Assembly (NCBI RefSeq): GCF_019904155.1
Contig: NZ_JAHCMB010000187.1
Span: forward strand, 96,256 to 160,255
Direction: 5' to 3'
Length of the DNA stretch: 64,000 nt
Origin: Paenibacillus sinensis
GTDB lineage: Bacteria; Bacillota; Bacilli; Paenibacillales; Paenibacillaceae
Part shown: positions 24,726-33,452 of the stretch, in pieces
Numbering within the stretch: position 1 is the stretch's first letter
How the letters are laid out: every line of letters starts with the position of its first letter
Notes under the pieces: model-generated
The model's input: only the letters and a program-made list of their open reading frames with translations
What the model was told of the DNA's origin: nothing
Database searches by the model: none
Made by a program: the position numbers and the translations under genes

Positions 24726-25729
24726 GAAGCATCCGCTCCCCTCTCGGCGGCCGGCTGGCGTTCATGGAACTCCCGGACCAGCGACAGAATTTCATCGGCG
24801 GCGAACACGCCGGACCGGCTTGTAAACCGGTAGCCGCCGGGGTGGGCACCGCCTGTGCCCCCAGCGCCCGGGGTGCTGACAGCGTCTTTTGCGCTGCCTG
24901 TACCTCTTGCGCTACCTATGCCTCTTGCGCTGTCTATGCCTTTTGCGCTGTCTGCGTCTCTTGTGCTGCCCGCGTCTACCGTCCCTCCTGCGCCACTCGC
25001 GCCGTCCGCATTAGCCAACTGCGCGGCTTGGGCGTAGATTTCGCCATGCGGCGGCACAATGGCGCAGTCGGCGATGTCGAGCAGACTCCGGTCCAGCAGC
25101 GAATCGCCGGAGGCCGCCATCACGCGCCTGCCCAGCCGGCGGCTGATATGCAGCACCGCCTCGCTCTTGCTGACGGCGGCCGGAACGGCATACAGCTTGC
25201 GGCCCTGCAGCGACACCCGCCAGCCGAGGCCCCGCAGCCTGTCCGACAGCGTCAGCGCCGTCTCCGCCGGAATGAGGTCGCGGTGCACTACAAAAGTGAA
25301 GAAGAATTCGTCGCACCAGCGCTCGCTGGCGATCCATTCCTGCCGCAGCGCTTCCAGGACGATCGTTCTGGCCTCCGCTGCAGAGGCGGACCCGGCCTGC
25401 ACCTTCGCCTCCATGCCGACCCGCCATTCCTCGTCGACGGCGCCGTTCACCAGGATGGTGCCGCCGTTGCTCGTCACGGCGTATTCCGGGACTACAAGAT
25501 CCCGGAACAGTTCGATGCGCCGGTACTGGGCCACGGTGCGCGTCGTCACCGGGACGAAGACCACCTCCGGCGGCAGACCGGCCAGCGCCTCCAGCGCGGC
25601 TGCGGATATATAGGACAAGATCCGTCCGCCGTCCGATTCCGCCGGGAGAAGTCCCGGCGTGTTCTCCGGCACGCCAAGCGCCGCCGGGGAGTAGATCAGC
25701 GTGCGGTCAAGATCGCTGGCATAGATCAT
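24722..25729 (-). CDS. HAD-family phosphatase of the Ter metabolite module
   Basis: A 335-residue HAD hydrolase. Motif I is SDLDRTLIYS at residues 4-13, with the nucleophile and general-acid Asp pair; motif II is VPVTTRT near 60; motif IV is SGDSLLDRSLLDIAD near 215. Residues about 250-300 are a low-complexity stretch of A/G/S/D/T units encoded by 18-bp DNA repeats, and normal sequence (FTSRSGVFAADEILSLV) resumes after it. Overlaps both neighbours by 4 bp, a sign of tight co-translation. Probably removes phosphate from an intermediate of the module. Confidence 0.85.
   Translation of the reverse strand: MIYASDLDRTLIYSPAALGVPENTPGLLPAESDGGRILSYISAAALEALAGLPPEVVFVPVTTRTVAQYRRIELFRDLVVPEYAVTSNGGTILVNGAVDEEWRVGMEAKVQAGSASAAEARTIVLEALRQEWIASERWCDEFFFTFVVHRDLIPAETALTLSDRLRGLGWRVSLQGRKLYAVPAAVSKSEAVLHISRRLGRRVMAASGDSLLDRSLLDIADCAIVPPHGEIYAQAAQLANADGASGAGGTVDAGSTRDADSAKGIDSARGIGSARGTGSAKDAVSTPGAGGTGGAHPGGYRFTSRSGVFAADEILSLVREFHERQPAAERGADAS
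24882..24971. repeat. Five 18-bp tandem repeats inside the HAD gene
   Basis: Units such as ATGCCTCTTGCGCTGTCT and ATGCCTTTTGCGCTGTCT run in frame through the gene and encode the six-residue pattern D/G-S-A-R/K-G-I/T on the minus strand. Length is therefore free to change without a frameshift. Confidence 0.75.
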
Positions 25730-26880
25730 GGCGCATCTCCTTTCAGCGGCTTGATCAGGCCGCAGCAGGAATAGGTCAGTCCCGGGAAGACTTCGATCGG
25801 GACGCCCCGGTCCTCCGCCAGCAGCCTGATATGGCGGAGATGCGGATTATCCGGCCGGTCGACGAGGATCTTCCAGGGCACGCGGCGCAGCAGCACGCGC
25901 GTCGTCTCGCCCACACCGGGCTTGACGAGGTTGATGTCGGCGATGCCGTACCGTTCCCGGATGGCCTCGATATCCGCCAGCCCCTGCCAGGTCACCTCCG
26001 GCGGCGATGCCAATATAGCGGCGGCCTTGTTTCGCCCTGCCTCGGCGACGGAGTCGAAATAGGAGGCTACCTTATCGACGAACAGATTCGACACATCCTC
26101 CTCCAACCACTCCGCGTAGAATTTGGCTCCATGGAACTCTCCGGGTCCGATCAGATCATCCCGCAGCACGGTCCGGCTCATCAGGCCCGAGACGGTCGAA
26201 TTCAGACAGGCGCTCGGAATCAGATAATCCTCGCGCGTTCCGAACGTAGCCGAGCAATGCCCGGGATCGGCCAGAACCGCGAGATCGTCATCCAGCGAGA
26301 TGCCATACCGGGCCTCAAAGCTCCGGCAAGCTTCAATCAGCACTTGCCGGATCGCCCCTTTGCCGGTCCAGCCGTCTATGAATTGAAGCCGGGATTCTAA
26401 TCCGTGCCGCTGCAGCATATAGAGCAGCGCGTTCTCGTCGATTCCCTTGCCCCGGATAATCGAAATGCTGTAATGGGGCAGATCGGCCCCATAGGCCTGA
26501 AGGAGATAACGCTTGATCAGCACGCCGATCGGCGTGCCGGCTCTCGCCAGCGATACCAGGACCGTCTCCGGGCCCTTTCGCGCCCAGATCAGCTCGGCAA
26601 CAGCAGCGGCAGCTTCCGCTACACGAGCCGCCGATTCATCCAGCGTCGCATGAAACAGGCGGATGTACGGCTCTGTCGGCCGGTATTCCACCGGCAGCAT
26701 TTCCGAGTAATGCACGCCTGATTGGATGGCGCTCTCACGCTCCGACGTGCCGCGCTCCAAATCGGCTCCGCTGAGATCCTTCAGCAGAAAGGTAACATCC
26801 CCCGGGCGATAGCTTCCCAGCGGGACCGGCGGTGCGATGGTTCTCTCCATCCATTCCAGTCTCTCCGTTCCCTTCATCAC
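25726..26880 (-). CDS. StiP-family protein (cysteine protease-like / PELOTA domain)
   Basis: A 384-residue protein matching the StiP family, annotated as cysteine protease-like, found almost only in Ter clusters. GSYRPGDVTFLLKDL near 20-35 is the typical start; VLVSLARAGTPIGVLIKRYL near 105 looks like a phosphoribosyltransferase-type strand-loop; FIDGWTGKGAI near 170 and LADPGHCSATFGTREDYLI near 205 hold the conserved Asp, His and Cys residues. The last 90 residues (INLVKPGVGETTRVLLRRVP, GLTYSCCGLIKPL) resemble the PELOTA-type RNA-binding fold described for this family. GGAGG precedes the start. Overlaps neighbours by 4 bp. Confidence 0.8.
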   Translation of the reverse strand: MMKGTERLEWMERTIAPPVPLGSYRPGDVTFLLKDLSGADLERGTSERESAIQSGVHYSEMLPVEYRPTEPYIRLFHATLDESAARVAEAAAAVAELIWARKGPETVLVSLARAGTPIGVLIKRYLLQAYGADLPHYSISIIRGKGIDENALLYMLQRHGLESRLQFIDGWTGKGAIRQVLIEACRSFEARYGISLDDDLAVLADPGHCSATFGTREDYLIPSACLNSTVSGLMSRTVLRDDLIGPGEFHGAKFYAEWLEEDVSNLFVDKVASYFDSVAEAGRNKAAAILASPPEVTWQGLADIEAIRERYGIADINLVKPGVGETTRVLLRRVPWKILVDRPDNPHLRHIRLLAEDRGVPIEVFPGLTYSCCGLIKPLKGDAP

Positions 26881-28520
26881 ACATCCTCCTTCCCCGGGCC
26901 GCCGTCCAGCATAATGACATGAACCCTGCGCCCGGCCAGCTTGTCCAGCACATCCAGCATGGGCTGGATGCGGGGGAGCGGCACCTCCCGTTCCAGCAGC
27001 ACGAAGATATCATCGTACTGATCCGGCGCGATGTTGTACAAATAATTGGCGATCCCGGGATCGCCCGCCGATGGATACGCCGCCGCGCTGGCTACCCCGT
27101 ACCCGGGCTTGTCCACCGGATAAATCGGGCTTCGCGTCGTCGACTGGTACGACACCCCTTCGCCCATGGCGGCCGCGATCCGCATCGGCAAATACATGAA
27201 TTCCCCCGTGCCCAGAACCAGGGCGCGGGCTCCTTCCCTTAGCGCCTGAAGCCGACTGGCGACGGCGACGGCCGCCAGGTCCAGCTCCTCATTGTCGCTG
27301 GACCGGATGCCGAACCGCCCCGAGCCGCGGATATAGGGCGCGGCATTGACCTCGCCGAGTGAATCACGCGAAGAGACGGGAAGTCGGTCCATACCGTCCT
27401 GCAGCACGGACAGGTTAACCGGAGCCGGCACTCTATCAGTACTTTCGCCCGCTGCGGCGGGTGCTGCGGATGATGTGGCGGACGGTGCTACCGACGCCTC
27501 CAGCAGAGGCGCTCCGCTCACTTCGATGCTTCCCTCCAGCAGGCACAGGGAAGTTATGCGAATTCCCAGCTCCTGCTCAAGGGCAGCGTAAGCTTCCCGG
27601 TTCGCCCCGGTGCGCCAGTCCAAAATCGAAGCCACCACATAGTCGCTTCTTGGAAATTTGGACTGCATGTCCCGGATCGTATTGACGACCGTGTTGCCGG
27701 TCGTGATTTCGTCGTCGACCAGAACTACCGGCTCGCCGCCGGACAATAGCTCCGGGTCCAGAGCGTAGCACAGATGGTCGACCGCGTGGGAATGCTCTTC
27801 CTCGAAGGAGATGGCCGAGACGAGCTCCGGAATATCCTCGCGCGTCGTGTGTATGTAGGACGCGCCGTCATGGAACAGTCGGAACATGCTGTGACCAAGC
27901 GCAGTCGCGGTCTCCGCGTAGCCGATGAACAGCACGGGCTCCGGCAGAACGAGCTTCGCGCCGGCCAGCTCAGTGTAAGCCTCCCGCGCGAGCTGCGGCT
28001 GCGACAACCCCCGGACCGCCGTCTCCAGCAGCCGGTCCGCTTCCGCCAGCCGCTCCTGCGCCTCGCCAAGTGTGGCGCCGGGGCGGCTGTGGCCGGCTGC
28101 CGCTCCCGGTAGTCCGGCAACTGTATCCCCGGTATACCCGGCATCTCCGGCTCCCCCGCCCGCTTGCTCTTGCCCGCAAGCCGAGGCAGCGGCAGCCTCC
28201 GCCGCATACAGGCTTCCCTGCATGCGGGCCTCTTCAAGCTCCTTCAAGCGGTCCCACTGCCGGCGGTACAGCAGCAGTCCGAGCGCGGCTCCCGTCAGCA
28301 GCGGTGTATAAGGGTCAACGGGAATATGCTTGCCAAGCACCTTGCTGACGAACAGAAAGCTGCGTTTTTTGTTGATACGGGCAGCCATGGAGAAGAGAGC
28401 GGATACAGGAAGCGAGAAAGGATTGGCGGTTTCGGTGACCTGCACCGACAGATGATCGACAATCTTAAACGTGTGCATAGGCGTATTCGGGCAGTAATCC
28501 GGAAAAATGCTGTTCTTCAT
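26877..28520 (-). CDS. Phosphoribosyltransferase-TRSP fusion protein
   Basis: A 547-residue protein. After a start region (HLSVQVTETANPFSLPVSAL) and KRSFLFVSKVLGKHIPV, an Ala/Gly-rich insert fills about 95-150. The PRTase core has the PRPP-binding motif PVVLVDDEITTGNTV near 270 and the flexible-loop Glu-rich FEEEHSHAVDHL. The C-terminal third is a TRSP-like domain (LVLGTGEFMYLPMRIAAAMG, VSYQSTTRSPIYP). A Pro/Ala/Ser linker separates them. The start at 28520 overlaps the C-C lyase gene by 56 bp; a later ATG at 28478 is possible but has no ribosome binding site. In the Ter module such proteins are predicted to make or split a nucleoside-like compound. Confidence 0.85.
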   Translation of the reverse strand: MKNSIFPDYCPNTPMHTFKIVDHLSVQVTETANPFSLPVSALFSMAARINKKRSFLFVSKVLGKHIPVDPYTPLLTGAALGLLLYRRQWDRLKELEEARMQGSLYAAEAAAASACGQEQAGGGAGDAGYTGDTVAGLPGAAAGHSRPGATLGEAQERLAEADRLLETAVRGLSQPQLAREAYTELAGAKLVLPEPVLFIGYAETATALGHSMFRLFHDGASYIHTTREDIPELVSAISFEEEHSHAVDHLCYALDPELLSGGEPVVLVDDEITTGNTVVNTIRDMQSKFPRSDYVVASILDWRTGANREAYAALEQELGIRITSLCLLEGSIEVSGAPLLEASVAPSATSSAAPAAAGESTDRVPAPVNLSVLQDGMDRLPVSSRDSLGEVNAAPYIRGSGRFGIRSSDNEELDLAAVAVASRLQALREGARALVLGTGEFMYLPMRIAAAMGEGVSYQSTTRSPIYPVDKPGYGVASAAAYPSAGDPGIANYLYNIAPDQYDDIFVLLEREVPLPRIQPMLDVLDKLAGRRVHVIMLDGGPGKEDV

Positions 28521-29676
28521 GCAACACCCCGTAGATTTGAGATCGTATTAAAATGCGTTTGGCCCAGTTCAGATGCGGCTTGATTTCATTCATTTTATTG
28601 AGATACGTGCTCTTGAACACGCCGAGCGATCCGTCCGTGCTCTCCATAATTCCCTGCGCGTCGATGTATTCTTCATGTGTGACCGCATACAGCGCTTGCA
28701 CCGGCTTCAGATGGGAGGGATGGATGACCGTCTTGCCGACGATCCCGTTCTCCTTGTCGAGCAGTGTCTCCCGGATCAGCCCGTTCAGCGTATTCAGGCG
28801 GTTCGGCCGAAGCGCTCCCGCCAGCCCTTGAGGCGGCAGTCCTCCAAGAGGTTGTTCATCCGGCCGAAATCGGAGGCCAGGGCCTCCTCTGGAAGCGAAA
28901 TACTCCCAGACAGGTCCGGAAATGACATAGCCGTCCTCCGCCCGTCCGAACAGATTGATGATATCGGAGATGCAGTCCCGGATCGGCGCCAGCTCGTAGA
29001 TGCTGATCCCGGCGCTGCGTCTGAGGCCAAAGGCCCCGGAGAAATCGGTTGCGCCGATTCGCACGTTCAGCACCTGCTCCCGGTAAGCCGACAGCAGCTC
29101 CCGGACCGACAGCAGACTGTCCAGCCGGCTCTCCCGGTACAGAATCGCCCTGCTCTCGAGAATCGGCATGCCGTACAGCGGAAGAGTTCCCGTCACGCGG
29201 GAACGGTTATATTCAGCGATGGCTTCCAGGTATTCGCCGCCATCCTCGGCCGTGAATTTCGGGAAGACGAAGCCGGTCAGCAGCAGAATCAGCGAATCCA
29301 GCCGCTGAATCAGCCTGCGAAGCTGCCGGGGATTGCGCACCCGAATGAACAGCAGCGGGAGATCGGCCGCGGGGTCTTCCTCCCTCTCGACAAGCTCGGC
29401 TAGACGAGTCAGATGAAGAATAGCCTGCTCTTCCGCCTCCTCCGCTTCAAGGTCGCCGACCGCGTCCTCCAGATCAAGAATGGCAGTGATCAGGCCTTCG
29501 TTCTTCTTCAATTCCCAGATATCCTCGGCGGCCTGGGGCCGGGTAGCGGGCATATAGAGGGCGGCGCCGACAGCATGTGCCAGCAGATCCTTACCGGTGC
29601 TGCGATTGAAATGCATAGGCCGGGAATAGAACAGTGAATCCTCCAAATCCGGCGTCAAGTAATCAAAATACCTCAT
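28465..29676 (-). CDS. HpcH/HpaI aldolase / citrate lyase beta-like C-C bond lyase
   Basis: A 403-residue TIM-barrel enzyme of the C-C bond lyase family of Ter clusters. The segment AILDLEDAVGDLEAEEAEEQ near 65-85 holds the metal-binding acidic residues; LLFIRVRNPRQL near 108, GFVFPKFTAEDGG near 133 and NVRIGATDFSGAFGLRR near 200 follow barrel strands 3, 4 and 6; GKTVIHPSHLKPVQALYAV near 320 is shared with citrate lyase beta. GGAGGG precedes the ATG. It is the first enzyme gene after terC. Confidence 0.88.
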   Translation of the reverse strand: MRYFDYLTPDLEDSLFYSRPMHFNRSTGKDLLAHAVGAALYMPATRPQAAEDIWELKKNEGLITAILDLEDAVGDLEAEEAEEQAILHLTRLAELVEREEDPAADLPLLFIRVRNPRQLRRLIQRLDSLILLLTGFVFPKFTAEDGGEYLEAIAEYNRSRVTGTLPLYGMPILESRAILYRESRLDSLLSVRELLSAYREQVLNVRIGATDFSGAFGLRRSAGISIYELAPIRDCISDIINLFGRAEDGYVISGPVWEYFASRGGPGLRFRPDEQPLGGLPPQGLAGALRPNRLNTLNGLIRETLLDKENGIVGKTVIHPSHLKPVQALYAVTHEEYIDAQGIMESTDGSLGVFKSTYLNKMNEIKPHLNWAKRILIRSQIYGVLHEEQHFSGLLPEYAYAHV

Positions 29677-29808
29677 CTCACAGCCCTCCCGGTTTGGAAA
29701 ATTGCCTTAAAACCGGCTTCGCCGTCCTTACGGGGACGGCTGCCGTTGTACATACATAATTGAGTGCATATTTCGGAATCTGGCGGCAGGAACCACTGCT
29801 TGTGCCGT

Positions 29809-30555
29809 TTAGCGGTGAACTTCTTTCTTCTCTTCTCTTTTGCGGCGGCCCACGCTGTACAAGATGGTGCCGACAAATACCGAGATGATGATGGCGAAGA
29901 AGATGACATGCGACATTTCGTAGCCGAAGGCGCCGGCCAGCATTTTGCCTGCGATAATGGCGATCAGCAGGAAGGCTGTCTGCTCCAGCTCGGGGAATTT
30001 CTCGATCAGCTTCAGGAAGACCTGAGCGACGCCCCGCATCATGAGTACGCCCAGTATGCCGCCCATGAACAGCACCCAGACCTCGCTGCTCACGCCGAAG
30101 GCTGCGATTACACTGTCGATACTGAAGGCGATGTCCATCAGCTCGACGAGCAGGACCGTTTTCCAGAAGGAAGACCCTTTGTTCTCTACCGCTTCGTCAC
30201 CGCCGCCCTTGAAGATCCCCTTATAAGCGATGTAAAAGAGGTACAGTGCGCCGAGCACTTTGACCAAGGTGAAATTAATAAGATACGTACCGAGTCCGAT
30301 TGCCAAAAACCGGAACAGATAGGCGCCCAAAATGCCGTAGAACAGCGCTTTACGCTGCTGCTCCTTGGGCAGATGCTTAACCATAACGGCCAGCACCAGC
30401 GCGTTGTCCGCCGACAGCAGACCTTCGAGCAGGACCAGGCTGGCGATGATGCCCCAGCTTACCGGGTCCGAAAGCGTTGCGACCACATCATGCCAGGAGA
30501 AGAAATGGCCGTAATTCTCGCTTATGCTCCTAAAAAAATCAGAAAACCAATCCAT
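29809..30555 (-). CDS. TerC-family integral membrane protein
   Basis: A 248-residue membrane protein with about seven helices. The TerC signature is plain: LLEGLLSADNALVLAVMVKH near 42-61 and LVELMDIAFSIDSVIAAFG near 128-146, each carrying the membrane acidic residues. It corresponds to YceF of B. subtilis, where the gene likewise follows terD-type genes. Some TerC proteins have been linked to manganese efflux or to metallation of secreted enzymes. GGAGG precedes the ATG. The 130 bp after it, before the C-C lyase gene, contain a GCCGTCC/GGACGGC hairpin without a T-run. Confidence 0.9.
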   Translation of the reverse strand: MDWFSDFFRSISENYGHFFSWHDVVATLSDPVSWGIIASLVLLEGLLSADNALVLAVMVKHLPKEQQRKALFYGILGAYLFRFLAIGLGTYLINFTLVKVLGALYLFYIAYKGIFKGGGDEAVENKGSSFWKTVLLVELMDIAFSIDSVIAAFGVSSEVWVLFMGGILGVLMMRGVAQVFLKLIEKFPELEQTAFLLIAIIAGKMLAGAFGYEMSHVIFFAIIISVFVGTILYSVGRRKREEKKEVHR

Positions 30556-30582
30556 GTTAGCCTGCCTCCGGTTTCTTTATCT

Positions 30583-32010
30583 TTATTTTTTGCCTGAGAC
30601 CCAACGCATCCCCCAGCGGTGCGCTTCGTCCATTTCACGGTGTCCGCGGTAATACTGCACAAGCCTTTCAATGCTGAACGTCTCATTGTTGACATTGGAA
30701 ATGAGCGCGATGGCGCACATTCCCTTGCGATTGTCATGCTCGTCCAGACTGACCACGATGTCCGGGCCGCCGTTCTGACGAAGGGTGACAACCCCGTCCG
30801 CTTCCGACCAATTGGTCGCGCCCTCGTAAATGAAGGCGAACACCAATATCCGCCTGATTTCGGCAATTCTCGCGCCGTTGATGCGCAGATTCTCGCCTCC
30901 CGCAACCGCCCCGGTCCGGTCATCGCCGTCAAGCGCCACATAGGGCGCCCCCTGCAGGGAACCGAAGGAGCGGCCGAGCGCCTGAACGACGCCCTTGCGT
31001 CCGTCGCTCAGCTCATACAGACAGGCCAGATCGAGGTCCACGCCCTTCGACCGGCCCAACAAGCCGCCGCTTCGGCGCATATTCCAGTTCAAGTTTACCA
31101 GAATCTCTCCCAGTCCGGCAGACTTGTTCAGGTTAATCCGATCGCCCTTCTTCTTGAGCTCGATCTTTTGCAGATTGAGGCCTGATGTGGGCGGGCCTCC
31201 GGCTGCGCCATCAGGGCGCTCCTGCTGCCGGGGACTCTCCGCCGCCGGCCGCAATGCTTCCTCTCCTGCGGGCTCTCCGGGAGATCGCCGTGCTCCTGGA
31301 GGAGGCGGGAACTTCATCGGTTCCCGCCGCTCTGCCTGCCCGGCTGGAGGCGCAGGACGCGGCTCTGCAACCGGCGGTGCGGGCCGTAAATCCCGAGCCG
31401 GTGGCGCAGACCGCATTTCCGGGATCGGTGGCGCAGACCGTACGTCCGAAGCCGGCGGCGCCGGGCTATCTTCGGCGTTGACGCCGAAATGACGGCACAG
31501 CTCCTTCAGCCCGCCGTTGAAGCCTGAAGCGATGGCGCCGAACTTCCATTCCTCGCCCAATCTATATAACTCTCCCGCCACTATGGCCGTTTCCGAGGAG
31601 AAGGTATGTTCAAGATCACAGCGGACCGCCTCGGCGCCTGTCCCAAGTTCCAGAATGCGGAGATAAATGCCCCGCACCTCTCCGAACTGCGGCCGCCGGC
31701 CATCTCTGTCATACAGGGTAAGCGTGAACGCGATCCTGGACACTTCGCCGGGGACCCGGTCCAGCTTCACCTCAAAGGTACGAACCGAGCCCGCCTCATC
31801 GGCATACCGGATAAAGGGCGTAGTTCGGTTGTTATAGAAGATCAGGTCTTCATCGCTCGACACCTTTCCACTGCTTCCCAGCAGGAAGGCGGAGGCGTCA
31901 ATTTCCTGCCCTGCGGCATGCTGCCAACCGAGCTCCACACGCAGATTCCGGAGTGCCGGATTTCCCTTTGTGACATCGACTTTCTGTCCTTTCACCACTT
32001 GAATGCCCAT
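30583..32010 (-). CDS. Double TerD-domain protein (TerD-linker-TerA-like)
   Basis: A 475-residue protein; the start at 32010 has GGTGGG eight bases upstream. Residues 1-180 form a TerD domain (VVKGQKVDVTKGNPALRNL, DASAFLLGSSGKVSSDEDL) but the acidic DNxTGxGDGDDE calcium loop of the other TerD proteins is missing. Residues 185-260 are Pro/Arg-rich with recurring RSAPP and RPAPP units. Residues about 285-475 form a second, TerA-like domain (SAGLGEILVNLNWN, GVDLDLACLYELSDG) that keeps a YVALDGDDRTG loop. Probably a scaffold for Ter complexes at the membrane. Confidence 0.85.
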   Translation of the reverse strand: MGIQVVKGQKVDVTKGNPALRNLRVELGWQHAAGQEIDASAFLLGSSGKVSSDEDLIFYNNRTTPFIRYADEAGSVRTFEVKLDRVPGEVSRIAFTLTLYDRDGRRPQFGEVRGIYLRILELGTGAEAVRCDLEHTFSSETAIVAGELYRLGEEWKFGAIASGFNGGLKELCRHFGVNAEDSPAPPASDVRSAPPIPEMRSAPPARDLRPAPPVAEPRPAPPAGQAERREPMKFPPPPGARRSPGEPAGEEALRPAAESPRQQERPDGAAGGPPTSGLNLQKIELKKKGDRINLNKSAGLGEILVNLNWNMRRSGGLLGRSKGVDLDLACLYELSDGRKGVVQALGRSFGSLQGAPYVALDGDDRTGAVAGGENLRINGARIAEIRRILVFAFIYEGATNWSEADGVVTLRQNGGPDIVVSLDEHDNRKGMCAIALISNVNNETFSIERLVQYYRGHREMDEAHRWGMRWVSGKK

Positions 32011-32091
32011 GGAATAAACCCCACCTTTGCACAGCCCGCAATCCATCAGGAAATGCCGGGCCTGGTTAAAACCTACAGCAATATCCGTTTG

Positions 32092-32121
32092 AAAAGGGCG
32101 GGATCGCTTCCGATCCCGCCC
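32092..32121 (-). terminator. Internal terminator/attenuator in the ter operon
   Basis: A perfect 11-bp stem GGGCGGGATCG/CGATCCCGCCC with a four-base loop, followed on the minus strand by TTTT. It lies between the third terD gene and the double-TerD gene, so it should reduce, not abolish, downstream transcription unless another promoter exists. Confidence 0.7.
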
Positions 32122-32127
32122 GGCCGC

Positions 32128-32709
32128 TTAGTTTGCGTCCAGCCCGTAGTTTTTGCACAGCGCGGCAAGTCCGCCGCTGAACCCGCTTCCGATAGCCTGG
32201 AACTTCCAATCCGCGCCATTACGGTAAAACTCGCAGAATACAACTGCCGTCTCCGTGGAGAAGTCCTCGCCCAGATCGTACCGGAGAATCTCCCGGCTTG
32301 TCACGGCGTCGACGACGCGAACGAAGGCGTTGGAGACCTGTCCGAAATTTTGCACCCGGGACTCGTAATCGTAGATCGTGACCGTAATGCCGATACGGTG
32401 GATATGGGCCGGTACCTTGCTGAAATCGACAACGATCTGCTCGTCGTCCCCGTCGCCTTCGCCTGTACGGTTGTCGCCCGTATGCACTACGGAGCCTCCT
32501 CCGCCGGTCTGGTTGTTGTAGAAGACGAAATCATCCGCGCTCTTGGCCTTGCCGTCTTCGTAGAGCAGGAAGGCGGAAGCATCGAGGTCAAAATCATGCC
32601 CGCCGCTGTATTTGTTCGTATCCCAGCCGAGACCGACCACAACCTGGGTTAGACCGGGGTTGGTCTTCGTCAAGTCGATTCGCTGTCCCTTGGAGAGACT
32701 GATCGTCAT
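32128..32709 (-). CDS. TerD-family calcium-binding stress protein
   Basis: A 193-residue single TerD domain. The ATG at 32709 (MTISLSKGQ) has AAAGGGTG in front, better than the GTG nine bases upstream. HDFDLDASAFLLYEDGKA and the acidic loop HTGDNRTGEGDGDDEQ near 62-77 supply the Ca2+ ligands known for the family; FCEFYRNGADWKFQAIGSGF is the conserved C-terminal strand-turn. Corresponds to the YceC/D/E group of B. subtilis. Confidence 0.93.
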   Translation of the reverse strand: MTISLSKGQRIDLTKTNPGLTQVVVGLGWDTNKYSGGHDFDLDASAFLLYEDGKAKSADDFVFYNNQTGGGGSVVHTGDNRTGEGDGDDEQIVVDFSKVPAHIHRIGITVTIYDYESRVQNFGQVSNAFVRVVDAVTSREILRYDLGEDFSTETAVVFCEFYRNGADWKFQAIGSGFSGGLAALCKNYGLDAN

Positions 32710-32837
32710 AACTAACACCCTTTCAATGAGTTTTATATCAGCTGAAACTCAGCTTCTACCGTTCGCGGTTCGCACCCGGCAATGCCTGATGTCGCTATTG
32801 TCAAGGCAACCCGCATCTCAACAATCCGGCTGACCGT

Positions 32838-33413
32838 TTACTGCAGACCGTAATCCCGGGTCAGTCCGGCAAGTCCGTCCTTATAGCCGCTGCCGATGGC
32901 GCTGAACTTCCACTCACCGGCATTCCGGTACAGCTCGCCCACCACAACGCCCGTTTCGATGGAGAAATCCTCGCCCAGATCGAAGCGGATCAACTCTTCG
33001 TTGTTAACATCGTTTACAATCCGCACATAAGAGCGGGAGACCTGTCCGAAGTTCTGGTTGCGGTGCTCCGCTTCATAGATGGTGATGGTAAAAGCAATCT
33101 TCTCGACATCGGCAGGCACGCTGGCCAGATCGATCTGAATCTGCTCATCGTCGCCTTCGCCTTCGCCGGTGCGGTTGTCGCCTGTATGCACCACAGAGCC
33201 GTTCTCATTCTGCTTGTTGTTGAAGAAAATAAAGTTGCTTTCTTTGTTCACTTTGCCATTGGCATCGGCCAGAAATACGGATACATCAAGGTCGAAGTCC
33301 TTGCCTCCATCGTACTTGTTCGTGTCCCAGCCGAGGCCAACCGTAATTTTGGAAAGACCCGGATTCGTTTTGGTTAAATCGATCTTCTGTCCTTTGGATA
33401 AGTTGATTGCCAT
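32838..33413 (-). CDS. TerD-family calcium-binding stress protein
   Basis: A 191-residue TerD domain protein, closely similar to the one downstream. MAINLSKGQKIDLTKTNPGL opens it; DFDLDVSVFLADANGK and HTGDNRTGEGEGDDEQ form the calcium site; VGELYRNAGEWKFSAIGSGY closes it. No signal peptide. The gene lies 39 bp after the first terD gene. Confidence 0.94.
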   Translation of the reverse strand: MAINLSKGQKIDLTKTNPGLSKITVGLGWDTNKYDGGKDFDLDVSVFLADANGKVNKESNFIFFNNKQNENGSVVHTGDNRTGEGEGDDEQIQIDLASVPADVEKIAFTITIYEAEHRNQNFGQVSRSYVRIVNDVNNEELIRFDLGEDFSIETGVVVGELYRNAGEWKFSAIGSGYKDGLAGLTRDYGLQ

Positions 33414-33452
33414 TTGTACATACCTCTCTTCTCTGGAAATATGGGATTGGAC

